Shown piece by piece: positions 19,286 through 28,667 of a stretch of DNA of 64,000 nt. The notes beneath the pieces were generated by a model that saw only the letters and a list, made by a program, of their open reading frames with translations, made no database searches and was not told the origin of the DNA. The position numbers and the translations under genes are program-made. The stretch is from Paracoccus lutimaris (GTDB lineage: Bacteria; Pseudomonadota; Alphaproteobacteria; Rhodobacterales; Rhodobacteraceae): the NCBI RefSeq assembly GCF_003337565.1, contig NZ_QPJL01000004.1, forward strand, positions 124,001 to 188,000. The letters are read 5' to 3'. Each line of letters begins with the position of its first letter. Position 1 is the first letter of the stretch.

Positions 19286-21181
19286 ATGGGATATCGCGAC
19301 ACCTATGCCGCCTGGCAAGCCGATCCCGAAGGCTTCTGGATGCAGGCCGCCGGGGCGATCGACTGGCAGCAAAAGCCCTCAAAGGCGCTGTTTGCCGAAA
19401 ACGCCCCGATCTATGAATGGTTCGCCGATGGCATGGTCAACACCTGCTGGAACGCGGTGGACCGCCATGTGCTGGCCGGGCGCGGCGACCAGATCGCGAT
19501 CATGCATGAAAGCCCGATCACGCTCTCGACCAAGGGCATCACCTATCGGCAATTGCAGGACCGCGTGGCCTCGCTGGCCGGCGCCTTGCGCGCCAAGGGC
19601 GTTGAAAAGGGCGACCGCGTCATCATCTACATGCCCATGGTCCCCGAGGCGCTTGAGGCGATGCTGGCCTGCGCCCGACTTGGTGCCATCCATTCGGTGG
19701 TCTTTGGCGGCTTTGCCGCGAATGAGTTGGCGGTGCGCATCGACGATTGCCAGCCCAAGGCGATCATCGCCGCCTCCTGCGGGCTGGAGCCCAACCGCGT
19801 CGTCCATTACAAGCCGCTTCTGGATGCGGCCATCGACATGGCCAGCCACAAGCCCGATTTCTGCGTCATCTTCCAGCGCGAACAAGAGGTCGCCAAGCTG
19901 ATCGAGGGCCGCGATGTCAGCTGGCACGGCTTTCAATACGGGGTCGAGCCGGCCGAATGCGTCCCGGTCGAGGGCAATCACCCCGCCTATATCCTTTACA
20001 CCTCGGGCACGACCGGCCAGCCCAAGGGCGTGGTGCGCCACACCGCCGGCCATCTGGTCGCGCTGCAATGGTCGATGACCAATGTCTATAATATCGGCCC
20101 CGGCGACCGCTTTTGGGCGGCGTCGGACGTGGGCTGGGTCGTGGGCCACAGCTATATCTGCTATGGCCCGCTGATCGCCGGCGCGACCACCGTGGTCTTT
20201 GAGGGCAAGCCCGTCGGCACCCCTCATCCTGGCGTCTTCTGGCGCATCATCCAGAACCACCGCATCAAAAGCTTTTTCACCGCGCCGACCGCCCTGCGCG
20301 CCATCCGCCGCGAGGACCCGACCGGCGAATGGATCCGCCGCTACAAGCTGCATGACCTTCAGGCGCTGTTTCTGGCCGGCGAACGCGCCGATCCGGACAC
20401 GGTGAAATGGGCACAGGAGCAGCTGGGCATCCCGGTCGTCGATCATTGGTGGCAGACCGAAACCGGCTGGGCCATCGCCGCCAACCCGATCGGGATCGAG
20501 GTGATGCCGACCAAGCTGGGCAGCCCCTCGGTCCCCATGCCCGGCTATGACGTGCAGGTGCTGGACGAGGGCGGCAATCCCGTGCCGCGCGGCACGCTGG
20601 GCGCCATCGCGATCAAGCTGCCCCTGCCCCCCGGCACATTGCCGACGCTGTGGAATGCCGAAAGCCGTTTCCGCAAAAGCTATCTGGACCATTTCCCCGG
20701 CCATTATGAGACCGGCGATGCGGGCTATGTCGATGAGGACGGCTATCTTTATATCATGGCCCGTACCGATGACGTGATCAATGTCGCCGGCCATCGCCTT
20801 TCGACCGGCGCCATGGAGGAGGTTCTGGCCAGCCACCCGGCGGTCGCCGAATGCGCGGTGATCGGGGTTGCCGATAGCCTCAAGGGCCAGTCTCCGCTGG
20901 GGTTCCTATGCCTGAAGGCAGGCGTCACCACGCCCCATGATCAGGTGGTGAACGAGGTGGTCAGGATGGTGCGCGACAGAATCGGCCCGGTCGCGGCCTT
21001 CCGCTCGGCCTGCGTCGTCGATCGCCTGCCCAAGACCCGCTCGGGCAAGATCCTGCGCGCCACCATGGCCAAGATCGCCGATGGCGAAGAGTTCAAGATG
21101 CCCGCCACCATCGACGATCCGGCGGTTCTGGACGAGATCCGCACGGCGCTGTCATCGCTGGGCTATCCCAACGCTTCCTGA
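19286..21181 (+). CDS. prpE: Propionyl-CoA synthetase (acyl-CoA synthetase)
   Basis: The 631-residue AMP-forming ligase activates propionate (less well acetate) to the CoA ester. The P-loop YTSGTTGQPKGVVRHTAGH, the WWQTETGW acyl-site motif, YETGDAGYVDEDGYLYIMAR and the acylatable-lysine motif TRSGKILRATM are all present. The PrpE-type N-terminus (YRDTYAAWQADPEGFWMQAA) separates it from acetyl-CoA synthetase. The ATG at 19286 follows GGGAGGAG at 19271-19278. No methylcitrate or propionyl-CoA carboxylase genes are adjacent. Confidence 0.93.
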   Translation: MGYRDTYAAWQADPEGFWMQAAGAIDWQQKPSKALFAENAPIYEWFADGMVNTCWNAVDRHVLAGRGDQIAIMHESPITLSTKGITYRQLQDRVASLAGALRAKGVEKGDRVIIYMPMVPEALEAMLACARLGAIHSVVFGGFAANELAVRIDDCQPKAIIAASCGLEPNRVVHYKPLLDAAIDMASHKPDFCVIFQREQEVAKLIEGRDVSWHGFQYGVEPAECVPVEGNHPAYILYTSGTTGQPKGVVRHTAGHLVALQWSMTNVYNIGPGDRFWAASDVGWVVGHSYICYGPLIAGATTVVFEGKPVGTPHPGVFWRIIQNHRIKSFFTAPTALRAIRREDPTGEWIRRYKLHDLQALFLAGERADPDTVKWAQEQLGIPVVDHWWQTETGWAIAANPIGIEVMPTKLGSPSVPMPGYDVQVLDEGGNPVPRGTLGAIAIKLPLPPGTLPTLWNAESRFRKSYLDHFPGHYETGDAGYVDEDGYLYIMARTDDVINVAGHRLSTGAMEEVLASHPAVAECAVIGVADSLKGQSPLGFLCLKAGVTTPHDQVVNEVVRMVRDRIGPVAAFRSACVVDRLPKTRSGKILRATMAKIADGEEFKMPATIDDPAVLDEIRTALSSLGYPNAS

Positions 21182-21593
21182 TTTCCGTATTTCGGGATGC
21201 CGGGTGCCCGGCAGCGCGGAACTGCGACCCGCTGGGGATCCTGTATGCTATTGCGCCTTCGATCCTCGTCGGGCCCATGCCGATCCGCCAGCTTTTCGCC
21301 CGCATCCGCGCGGCCCGTGAACCACTGCGCGTTCTCGCCCGGGCGGGCGTGATGTGCAGCTGACGGCCCCAGATCAAGACCGCGCGAGACGAGTTCACCA
21401 AGATTTCCGGGTGGCGCATCCCGCGTCCCATCAAGAAAAGCTCTGGCGGCCGCAAGACCAGCCCAACCCTTTCATCCTTGCCCGATGAAAAGCAGCGCCA
21501 CTCCGAGCAAAGCCCGTCATCCGACTGCCTCAGCGCCGGCAAGATCGCCAGCCGTGGCGGGGCGGAGCCGGCGTCAGCCCTGGACCTCGCGGG
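21182..21593. other. Gene-free stretch between prpE and vgrG
   Basis: I see no convincing gene in these 412 bp. A minus-strand frame here has an arginine-rich composition typical of a chance frame and runs into prpE. A short GC-rich dyad (TGCCGGG/CCCGGCA, 21198-21213) right after the prpE stop could help end transcription, but no T-run follows it. Confidence 0.5.
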
Positions 21594-23693
21594 TCAGGCC
21601 TTTTCGTCGTCAAACTTGGCGCATTCCTCGCAAAGCGGCAGGCCCTCGCGCGCGGCCATCTGCAGCGTCGGAACCTGCGCCCCGCCCGTGCCGCCCATGA
21701 TGACATTGCCTTTCAGCCAGATCGTCGGCGCCTCCAGCGTGATGCCGCTGGCGTCGATGGTGATCTTGCCGCCGGGGCCCTTGATCTGCATCTTTTGCCA
21801 GGCCATCAGCGTGTGCAGCTTGGTGTTGTTGGTGATGGTCTCGCCCACGTCCAGCGTATAGCGGCCGAACACCTCGCCCTCGAAATTGCGGCCCGCCTCA
21901 TAGAGATGGTCGGCATAGATCGACTGCTTGTGGATATTGCCGACGCGGTGGATGTGATCCTTGCCGTAGTTTTCCTGCTGGTTGCGGCCGACATTGTAGA
22001 CCATGTCATTGCCGATGGTTTCGCGGTGGTCATTGCCGACGCTGATCGTCTTGTCATGCCCGATAGCTTCGGACTGGTCATTGCCGACGGTCTTGCTGCG
22101 ATCATGCCCGATCGAATGACTTTCATCGTTTTCGATGATGGTGTTGTGGTCTTTCTGCGCATGCATGAAGACCTCTTCGCGGCCCTGTTCGTCCTCGAAG
22201 CGAAATTCGTTATAGCCGCTGCCCTGATGGGTGTCGGACTTGAAGGTGCTGACGGTCTTGTTGGCCGGCAGGGCATAGGGCACGGCATTGCGCCCGTTAT
22301 AGACGCAGCCGGTGACCAGCGGCTTGTCGGGATCGCCCTCGAGGAACTCGACCACGACCTCCATGCCGATCCGGGGGATGACCATGCCGCCCCAGCCATT
22401 GCCGGCCCAGTTCTGGCTGACCCGGCAGCGCATCGAATAGGCACCGTCAAGATCCCAGTGAAAGCGCACGAGGATGCGGCCATATTCGTCGGGATCGATC
22501 TCGCCCTCGCCCACGACCATCGCGGTTTGCGGGCCGTGGACCACCGGCACCTGCGTGCGCCGCGGCGGCACCATCGGCGCGGTGTCGGGCATCAAGGTAT
22601 AGGACCCGGTGAAGGAATAGCCGTCACTGCCCTGCCCGCCCGAGCCATATGCCTCGGATACGAAATGATGGCTGGCCGAAAGACACAGATAGGTCTCGCC
22701 CGTGCCGGGCACCTTGTCCCCTGACAGGGTCACGCGCTTGCCGGCCCCAAGGCTGACGCAGTCACCCACCGCCCGGTTCCGGCGATCCGCGCCGCGTTCC
22801 TGATTGGTGCGCAGCCCGGCGACGAGCTTGCCCACCGATTGCGCCAGATAGTCGCCCGGATAGTCGAAGCTTTCGATCTGCCCCTGGGCATAGACCGCGT
22901 CGCCCAGACGATCGGTCTCCATCGCCGCATCGGGGCTTTTGAAGTTGAAGTCGGTCAGGCGGATCGCGCCGGTGGTGATGTTGCGCTCGGGCGCCCAGTC
23001 CCAGAAATGCTCGCCCTCGGCCTGATGGTGGCCATCATAGCTCTTGAAGGGTCTTGCGCCGACCGTCTCATGGGCCAGCACGTCATCGGTCATGACCAGC
23101 GTGTGGCTGCCCATGGCGTGACGGAAGTGGAAGCTGATGCCGGCGCGCTCCATCTGGCGGCGGGCGAAGTCCAGATCGGATTCGCGATACTGCACCGTAT
23201 ATTCAAGGCTTTGGTAATCGCCCGAAAGCTTCATCTCCAGCGCCGGATCGCCCAGCCCGGCATAGTCGGAAAGCAGCTCGGTCAGGATCTGGACCACGGT
23301 CTTATTGTGGAAAATCCGCTGGTTGCGGCGGCGCGAGGCCAGCCAGAACCAGGGCCGCAGGATCAGGTCATAGCGGTGGCCATTCTCGCCCACCCCGGCC
23401 CAGCGGGCCTGCGTGACGATGCCGTCGAAATGGCGGGTGCCCTCGCGGGTGTCGATCTCGACCGTGGCATGGGTGCCGATCAGCGCATCGAAATCAAGAT
23501 CGGAGCGGATCGCCAGCGCCTCGACGCGATATTCGTAAAGCTCGTTGATATGCTCGCTGCCATCAAAGCGCAGAAGCGAAAGCGTGTCGGGGCCAAGGGC
23601 CGTGGTCAGCCGGCCGAGACGTTCGGCCTGACGAAGGGGGGCATTCAATGTACTGGCCTCCGGCAACGAATCAATCAACAACGCCGCCATCAT
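21594..23693 (-). CDS. vgrG: Type VI secretion system spike protein VgrG (TssI)
   Basis: The 699-residue protein has the phage gp27-like base (TLSLLRFDGSEHINELYEYRVEA, FDALIGTHATVEI), the gp5-like OB fold (GRILVRFHWDLDGAYSMRCRVSQNWAG, then EFLEGDPDKPLVTGCVYNGRN) and a triple beta-helix needle built from repeats such as VGNDQSEAIGHDKTISVGND. A DUF2345-like tail (ITIDASGITLEAPTIWLKGN) ends in CEECAKFDDEKA. VgrG trimers tip the T6SS tube and carry effectors. The start is uncertain: an ATG at 23693 or 23690, or a TTG at 23717. No other T6SS structural gene or PAAR gene is visible. Confidence 0.93.
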   Translation of the reverse strand: MMAALLIDSLPEASTLNAPLRQAERLGRLTTALGPDTLSLLRFDGSEHINELYEYRVEALAIRSDLDFDALIGTHATVEIDTREGTRHFDGIVTQARWAGVGENGHRYDLILRPWFWLASRRRNQRIFHNKTVVQILTELLSDYAGLGDPALEMKLSGDYQSLEYTVQYRESDLDFARRQMERAGISFHFRHAMGSHTLVMTDDVLAHETVGARPFKSYDGHHQAEGEHFWDWAPERNITTGAIRLTDFNFKSPDAAMETDRLGDAVYAQGQIESFDYPGDYLAQSVGKLVAGLRTNQERGADRRNRAVGDCVSLGAGKRVTLSGDKVPGTGETYLCLSASHHFVSEAYGSGGQGSDGYSFTGSYTLMPDTAPMVPPRRTQVPVVHGPQTAMVVGEGEIDPDEYGRILVRFHWDLDGAYSMRCRVSQNWAGNGWGGMVIPRIGMEVVVEFLEGDPDKPLVTGCVYNGRNAVPYALPANKTVSTFKSDTHQGSGYNEFRFEDEQGREEVFMHAQKDHNTIIENDESHSIGHDRSKTVGNDQSEAIGHDKTISVGNDHRETIGNDMVYNVGRNQQENYGKDHIHRVGNIHKQSIYADHLYEAGRNFEGEVFGRYTLDVGETITNNTKLHTLMAWQKMQIKGPGGKITIDASGITLEAPTIWLKGNVIMGGTGGAQVPTLQMAAREGLPLCEECAKFDDEKA

Positions 23694-23901
23694 GGACGCA
23701 AATGATGGTGGGGCCAAGGCGATCAGGCAAAGAACCGTCCGTCAAGTGCCGGTTTGGCGTGAAGAAAACGGCAGATCCCGACGCCGATCCGCGCCCCGAA
23801 GGCCATTGCTTCGCCGCAACCAATTCAGTCGCCGGCCGACTCTGGCGGCTCTTTTCGTGCTAGACTGGATCGATCCTCAACCCATACAACCGGTGATCGA
23901 T

Positions 23902-26124
23902 ATGGCTGACAAGCGTGTAATCGCGTATTTCATGCATGAACGCGAAGAGGCCGAGGCGCGCGGGTTGCTGCGTGACGTGGTCGCCACCGATTCCTTTCTC
24001 ATGGGAAATATCGACGACAGCGAGCTTGCGCGCCTTGAACAGGCCGGGCTGGTGGTCCGCGTCGTCGAGGAGGTGCCGCCCGAGCCCCTGGACGAGCTGA
24101 TGGCGAGCGTCCAGAACATGACGGTTCCGCAGGCGGCTTTCGAGCGGGCCGGGGATCGCCCGGTCGGTGAGACGACATTTTTTACCTGCCAGCTTGCCGG
24201 ACCGCTGATCGAGGAGTGGCGTCAGGCGCTCGAGGCGGCGGGGGCGGAAATCCTCGAACTGACCGGGCCAGAGCGCTATACGCTTCGGCTGGACCCGGAC
24301 GCCCATTCCGCCGTTCTTGAGCTTGGCTTCGTGCTGCGGCTGCGCCCCTATTCCACCCAAAGCGCCCAGCCCGAGATGGCGCGCGCGTTCACCACCGAAA
24401 GCGTGAGCGATTACCGCGAGATGCGGGTCTATGAGATCCGGCTGCACCGAGCCGAGGACATGGAGGCGGTTCGGCGCTGGCTTGACGAGCATCGGATCGC
24501 CGTGGCGGGCGCTTCCGGCCGGAAGCTGCGCGTCCATCTTTTTGAAGATGCGCCCGAGCTTGCGCAGTTACGCCTGCGGCCCGAAGTCGCGCAGCTCGAG
24601 GACCATATCCCCCCCGAAATGTCGAACGCCCGGGCGCGGGTCATTCTGGGGCTTGATCCGGGAACGGGTCTGGCGGGTCTGAGCGAAACCGGGCGGGGGC
24701 AGATCGTTGCTGTCGCGGATTCCGGGCTTGACGATCAGCATCCGGATTTTCAGGGCCGGATCGTGGGGCTGATCGCGCTTGGCCGGCGCAACGATGCCTC
24801 TGACCCGCATGGGCACGGCACCCATGTGGCCGGGTCGGTGCTTGGCGACGGCGCCGCATCGAACGGCGAAATCCGCGGCGCGGCGCCCGCGGCCCAGCTG
24901 TTCTTCCAGTCGATCATGGATGCAAAGGGGCAACTTGGCGGATTGCCGCTGGACCTGAACACCCTTCTGGATGAGGCCTATCAGGCCGGCGCCCGCATCC
25001 ACAACAACAGCTGGAGCGCCAATGTCGCGGCGAAGTACACGTCTTATTCAGTCGAGGTGGACGAATTTGTCGAACAGCATCCCGATATGACCGTGGTCAT
25101 CGCGGCGGGCAACTGGGGAAGCGCGCATCAGCCGCAAAGCACGCAAGCCGGCCGTGTCGACTGGCTGTCGGTGGGCGCGCCGGCCACCTCGAAAAACGCG
25201 CTGACCGTCGGCGCCAGCCGCTCGGACCGGACCGAAGGCGGCCATGCGGCCCGGACATGGGGCGAGGTCTGGCCGCATGATTTCCCCGACGATCCGATCC
25301 GCGATGAGACGATCTCGGGCGATCCGCAATCCCTTGCCGCCTTCTCAGGCCGTGGACCCTGCGATGACCGCAGGATCAAGCCCGATGTGGTCGCGCCGGG
25401 CACGGACATCGTGTCAACGAAATCCGCGCGCGCGCCGCTGAGGAATTTCTGGGGGCCCTATCCCGGGCACCAGTCGCGCTATGCCTATATGGGCGGGACC
25501 AGCATGGCGGCGCCGCTGGTCGCGGGATGCGCGGCGCTGGTGCGTGAATACTACGTGGATACGCGCCAGCACGATCCGTCGGCGGCACTGATCAAGGCAA
25601 CGCTGATCAACGGCGCGCGCTGGCTGACCGGAAAGGACGCGATCTCCGAATTCGCCGCGGCACCGAATTTCCATCAGGGCTTTGGCCGCGTCCATATGCC
25701 CTGGACGATTCCGAACGCGGATGAGCCGGGACTGGCGCTGTGCTTCCTCGACAGCTGGAAGGATCGCGCGCTGCAGTTTTTCGAGACCGGAGCGCGCTTT
25801 CGCTACCGCGTCAATGTCAAAGCTGGGCGCGATCTGCGCATCTGCCTTGCCTGGACGGACCTGCCCTTCCGCGCCTTGCAGAACAATCTCGACCTTGCTG
25901 TCGAGCATCTGAAAAGCGGAAAGAAATGGCTTGGCAATGCCGACCTGCCGCTGCGCCTGCGGCTGCCGGATGCCGAAAACAACGTCGAGGTCGTGCGCAT
26001 CGCCGCACCCGAGGCGGGCGACTACCTGCTGCAAATCTCGGCGGGCAATCTGCTGCGCAACTCGGGGCAGGCCTTTGCCCTGGTGGTGACGGGGGATGTT
26101 GGCGGTGATCTGAAGCCCTACTGA
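23902..26124 (+). CDS. Subtilisin-like serine protease (S8 family, KP-43-like layout), no signal peptide
   Basis: The 740-residue protein has the S8 triad in order: D273 (VADSGLDDQHPDFQ), H305 (DPHGHGTHVAGS) and S534 (GGTSMAAPLVAG). About 250 residues precede the catalytic domain and seem to contain two related alpha/beta modules (around residues 85-150 and 170-230), possibly propeptide-like. The C-terminus after about 610 is a beta-jelly-roll of the KP-43 type (LRICLAWTDLPFRALQNNLDLAV). No Sec or Tat signal is visible, so it is cytoplasmic or leaves the cell by another route. It is divergent from vgrG, 208 bp away. The chosen ATG has only a weak ribosome binding site. Confidence 0.9.
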   Translation: MADKRVIAYFMHEREEAEARGLLRDVVATDSFLMGNIDDSELARLEQAGLVVRVVEEVPPEPLDELMASVQNMTVPQAAFERAGDRPVGETTFFTCQLAGPLIEEWRQALEAAGAEILELTGPERYTLRLDPDAHSAVLELGFVLRLRPYSTQSAQPEMARAFTTESVSDYREMRVYEIRLHRAEDMEAVRRWLDEHRIAVAGASGRKLRVHLFEDAPELAQLRLRPEVAQLEDHIPPEMSNARARVILGLDPGTGLAGLSETGRGQIVAVADSGLDDQHPDFQGRIVGLIALGRRNDASDPHGHGTHVAGSVLGDGAASNGEIRGAAPAAQLFFQSIMDAKGQLGGLPLDLNTLLDEAYQAGARIHNNSWSANVAAKYTSYSVEVDEFVEQHPDMTVVIAAGNWGSAHQPQSTQAGRVDWLSVGAPATSKNALTVGASRSDRTEGGHAARTWGEVWPHDFPDDPIRDETISGDPQSLAAFSGRGPCDDRRIKPDVVAPGTDIVSTKSARAPLRNFWGPYPGHQSRYAYMGGTSMAAPLVAGCAALVREYYVDTRQHDPSAALIKATLINGARWLTGKDAISEFAAAPNFHQGFGRVHMPWTIPNADEPGLALCFLDSWKDRALQFFETGARFRYRVNVKAGRDLRICLAWTDLPFRALQNNLDLAVEHLKSGKKWLGNADLPLRLRLPDAENNVEVVRIAAPEAGDYLLQISAGNLLRNSGQAFALVVTGDVGGDLKPY

Positions 26125-26273
26125 GCGGGGGCCGGCAATACCCGCGCCAGCAATGCAAGCATTCCGCCGGGCGCCGACGGCCATGAAAACATGGAAAGGA
26201 ATCGCCGGATCGGCTATCCTCTTGCGATAATTCAGATTCTCATCATACACCCTCAGATTGCGAGGAAGACATC

Positions 26274-27743
26274 ATGGCTGGAGTCAGGAAGGATTTGGCC
26301 ACGCTTGCGGGGCCGTGGTCGCCGGAAATCCTGTGGTATGCCCGCGCCGTCAATACGCTGAAGCGGCGCGCCCCGGCAGACCCGACCGGCTGGGTCTATC
26401 TTGCGGCGATTCACGGCATCGATCCCGCCGGCTGGGTCGGTGACGGGGTCATCCCGTCGGTGGCATCCCTGCCGCCGCCAGCCGTTCGGGATGTGGACTT
26501 CGATCAATGCCAGCATGCCGGCTGGTTCTTTCTGCCATGGCATCGCGGCTATCTGGCGGCCTTCGAGGCCATTCTGGCGGATTGGATCGCCGCGCAGCCG
26601 GGCGGTCCTGCCGACTGGGCCCTGCCATATTGGAACTATCTTGACGCCGCGAACCCGACGGCGCGCGACATCCCGCCCGAATTTCTTTCGGCAGACTGGC
26701 CTGACGGGCCGAGGAACCCCCTGCTGGCCCCACGCGGCGGCGCACAGGTCCTTGGACCGCAGCCCTGGCTGCCCCAAGACATCACCCTGAATGCCCAGAC
26801 CACGCCGATGCCCTATACCGCCGCGCCGGGCACCGTCGGCTATGGCGGGGCGATCAGCGGCTTTTCAAGCTCGGGGGACCTGACCGGCGCGGTCGAAGGC
26901 AATCCGCACAACCTCGTCCATGTCATGATCGGCGGCCTTGGCGTTGGCGCGCCTCCGGGCTGGATGAGCGACCCGGCCTATGCCGCGCTTGATCCCATCT
27001 TCTGGCTGCATCATTGCAATATCGACCGGCTCTGGGCGGCCTGGATGAGCGATCCGGCGAATGTGCAGGAAACCGGATCGCCCTGGCGCAACGGGCCCTT
27101 TCCACGGCAATTCGTGATGCCCGATCCCGCCGGCGCGCAGGTTGTCTTCGTGCCCGGCGATACCCTGCCGGGCGGACCGCTTGAGCCGGTCTATGACAAC
27201 CTGACCGCCGGGACCGGGATCGCCCCGCCCCCCGCCGGTCCAACCGGAGGACTCGTCATGGCGTCAGCCTCTCCCGCAGGCGGTGGCGGCGGCCCCGTCA
27301 CCTCGTCGCTGGTCGGCGCGAACGATCAGTCGCTGACCGTCGCGGCGACACCGGTCGAGACCCAGATCGCCATCGATTCCGGGCCAGCGGCCCTTGCCGC
27401 AACGCCGGGCGCGCCGGCGCGCTACTATCTCAACCTCGAAGGGGTGCGGGGCGATGCGGCAAGCGGCGTCCTGAACGTCTCGATCGCGCCCGAGAACCGG
27501 GACGGCCCGCCGATCGTCGAAACGGTCACCCTGTTCGGCCTGGCGCGCGCCTCGTCGACCGAGGGCCGCCATGCCGGCAACGGGCTGTCGGTCGCGATCG
27601 AGATCACCGACGTGGCGCAGGCGCTGGAAGGTATGGGCGCGATCACCCCGAGCGCGCTCGGCGTGCGGATCTCGCAGCCCGAGGGGGTCGATACGCCGAT
27701 CACCGTCGACCGGGTCAGCATCTACAAGAGCCAGCCGGACTAG
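26274..27743 (+). CDS. Tyrosinase family type-3 copper oxidase with C-terminal beta domain
   Basis: The 489-residue protein has both copper sites: CuA from H47 (probable), H81 and H90 (QHAGWFFLPWHRGYL), and CuB from H212 and H216 (NPHNLVHVMIGG) plus H246/H247 (DPIFWLHHCNIDRLW). Tyrosinases hydroxylate monophenols and oxidise catechols to quinones. The last 150 residues (ARYYLNLEGVRGDAASGVLN) look like the beta-sandwich that shields the active site in plant and fungal polyphenol oxidases; a Gly/Pro-rich linker joins them. There is no signal peptide. GAGGAAG precedes the ATG, and the DUF2182 gene starts 1 nt after its stop. Confidence 0.93.
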   Translation: MAGVRKDLATLAGPWSPEILWYARAVNTLKRRAPADPTGWVYLAAIHGIDPAGWVGDGVIPSVASLPPPAVRDVDFDQCQHAGWFFLPWHRGYLAAFEAILADWIAAQPGGPADWALPYWNYLDAANPTARDIPPEFLSADWPDGPRNPLLAPRGGAQVLGPQPWLPQDITLNAQTTPMPYTAAPGTVGYGGAISGFSSSGDLTGAVEGNPHNLVHVMIGGLGVGAPPGWMSDPAYAALDPIFWLHHCNIDRLWAAWMSDPANVQETGSPWRNGPFPRQFVMPDPAGAQVVFVPGDTLPGGPLEPVYDNLTAGTGIAPPPAGPTGGLVMASASPAGGGGGPVTSSLVGANDQSLTVAATPVETQIAIDSGPAALAATPGAPARYYLNLEGVRGDAASGVLNVSIAPENRDGPPIVETVTLFGLARASSTEGRHAGNGLSVAIEITDVAQALEGMGAITPSALGVRISQPEGVDTPITVDRVSIYKSQPD

Positions 27744-27744
27744 A

Positions 27745-28524
27745 ATGTCACGCGCGGCCGCCATGTTGGGACAGGTGCAAGTCGCGCTGCGCGGCGGGCC
27801 GGTCCCGATGCTGGCCGGGCTGACGGTGGCGGGCTTTGCACTGACGGCGGCGCTGCCTGCCGCCTTTCATCTTTCGACCGTCTGCGGCCAGATATCCGTC
27901 GCCGACATTCCGGCGCTGCTGGCGGTGGGGGCCGTGCTGCCCTCGTTTCCGGCACTGGCGCTTGGCTGGCTTGCGATGACGCTTGCGATGATGCCGCTGC
28001 TGGTGGCGGGACCGCTCGCCCATGTCCGGCGTTGCAGCCTGCCGCGGCGCAGGGCGCGCGCCATGGGGCTGTTCGCGCTTGGCTACGGCATATGCTGGGC
28101 CCTGGCCGGCGTGGTCCTTGCGCCGGCCGCGCTGCTGCTGGCGCTTTCGCTGGCGCAGGGGACCAGCGCGGCGCTGATGCTTGGCGCCGCCCTGATCTGG
28201 AGCGCCTCGCCCGTCGCGCAGCTGGCGCATAACCGCTGCCACCGCACCTTGCGCATCGGGGCTTTCGGCCCCGCCGCCGACCGGGATTGTCTGCGTCAGG
28301 GCGTGACGACCGGCATGGCCTGCGTGGCGACATGCTGGCCATGGATGCTGCTGCCGGCGCTGACCGGCGCGGCGCATCTGGCCGCGATGGCGGCGGTGGC
28401 GGCGTTTCTGCTGGCGGCGCGCTTCGCGCCGGCCGGCCCCGTGCGCTGGCGCGTTCCGCAGGCGCTGGAGGTGCTGTTTGGCCCCCGCTACCTCACCGGA
28501 TTGCTGGCCCGGCGGCCGAAGTAA
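27745..28524 (+). CDS. DUF2182-like metal-binding integral membrane protein
   Basis: The 259-residue protein has about six to seven hydrophobic helices. It shows the DUF2182 marks W-L-A-M-T-L-A-M-M-P in the second or third helix and NRCHRTLRIG...GVTTGMACVATCWPWM, with Cys, His and Met residues suited to binding a soft metal. It starts one base after the tyrosinase stop, so the two are almost certainly co-translated. A role in copper supply to the tyrosinase is attractive but inferred. The CDS was begun at the ATG at 27745; an antisense-like extension upstream is rejected. Confidence 0.75.
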   Translation: MSRAAAMLGQVQVALRGGPVPMLAGLTVAGFALTAALPAAFHLSTVCGQISVADIPALLAVGAVLPSFPALALGWLAMTLAMMPLLVAGPLAHVRRCSLPRRRARAMGLFALGYGICWALAGVVLAPAALLLALSLAQGTSAALMLGAALIWSASPVAQLAHNRCHRTLRIGAFGPAADRDCLRQGVTTGMACVATCWPWMLLPALTGAAHLAAMAAVAAFLLAARFAPAGPVRWRVPQALEVLFGPRYLTGLLARRPK

Positions 28525-28667
28525 CCGCCGCGCCGCATGGACCGCGGCAGCCTTGCAGATCGGCCTGCCCGGCCGGGGTCCGGCATCACCCCTGACCGGG
28601 GTCAGGCTTCGTGATATGATGGTGCCGTTGGCCGGCGCCCGGCCATTTCCTGTCTCGCGGGATCAGA

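Noticed and set aside
19379-20836. Long minus-strand frame opposite prpE
   Set aside because: Antisense shadow of the CoA ligase, which has all expected motifs on the other strand.
21182-21593. Transposase remnant or small gene after prpE
   Set aside because: I could not match any frame on either strand to a transposase or other family, and no terminal inverted repeats are seen.
21594-28524. A full type VI secretion locus
   Set aside because: No TssB/C, ClpV, TssJKLM or Hcp gene is in the window; only the spike gene is seen.
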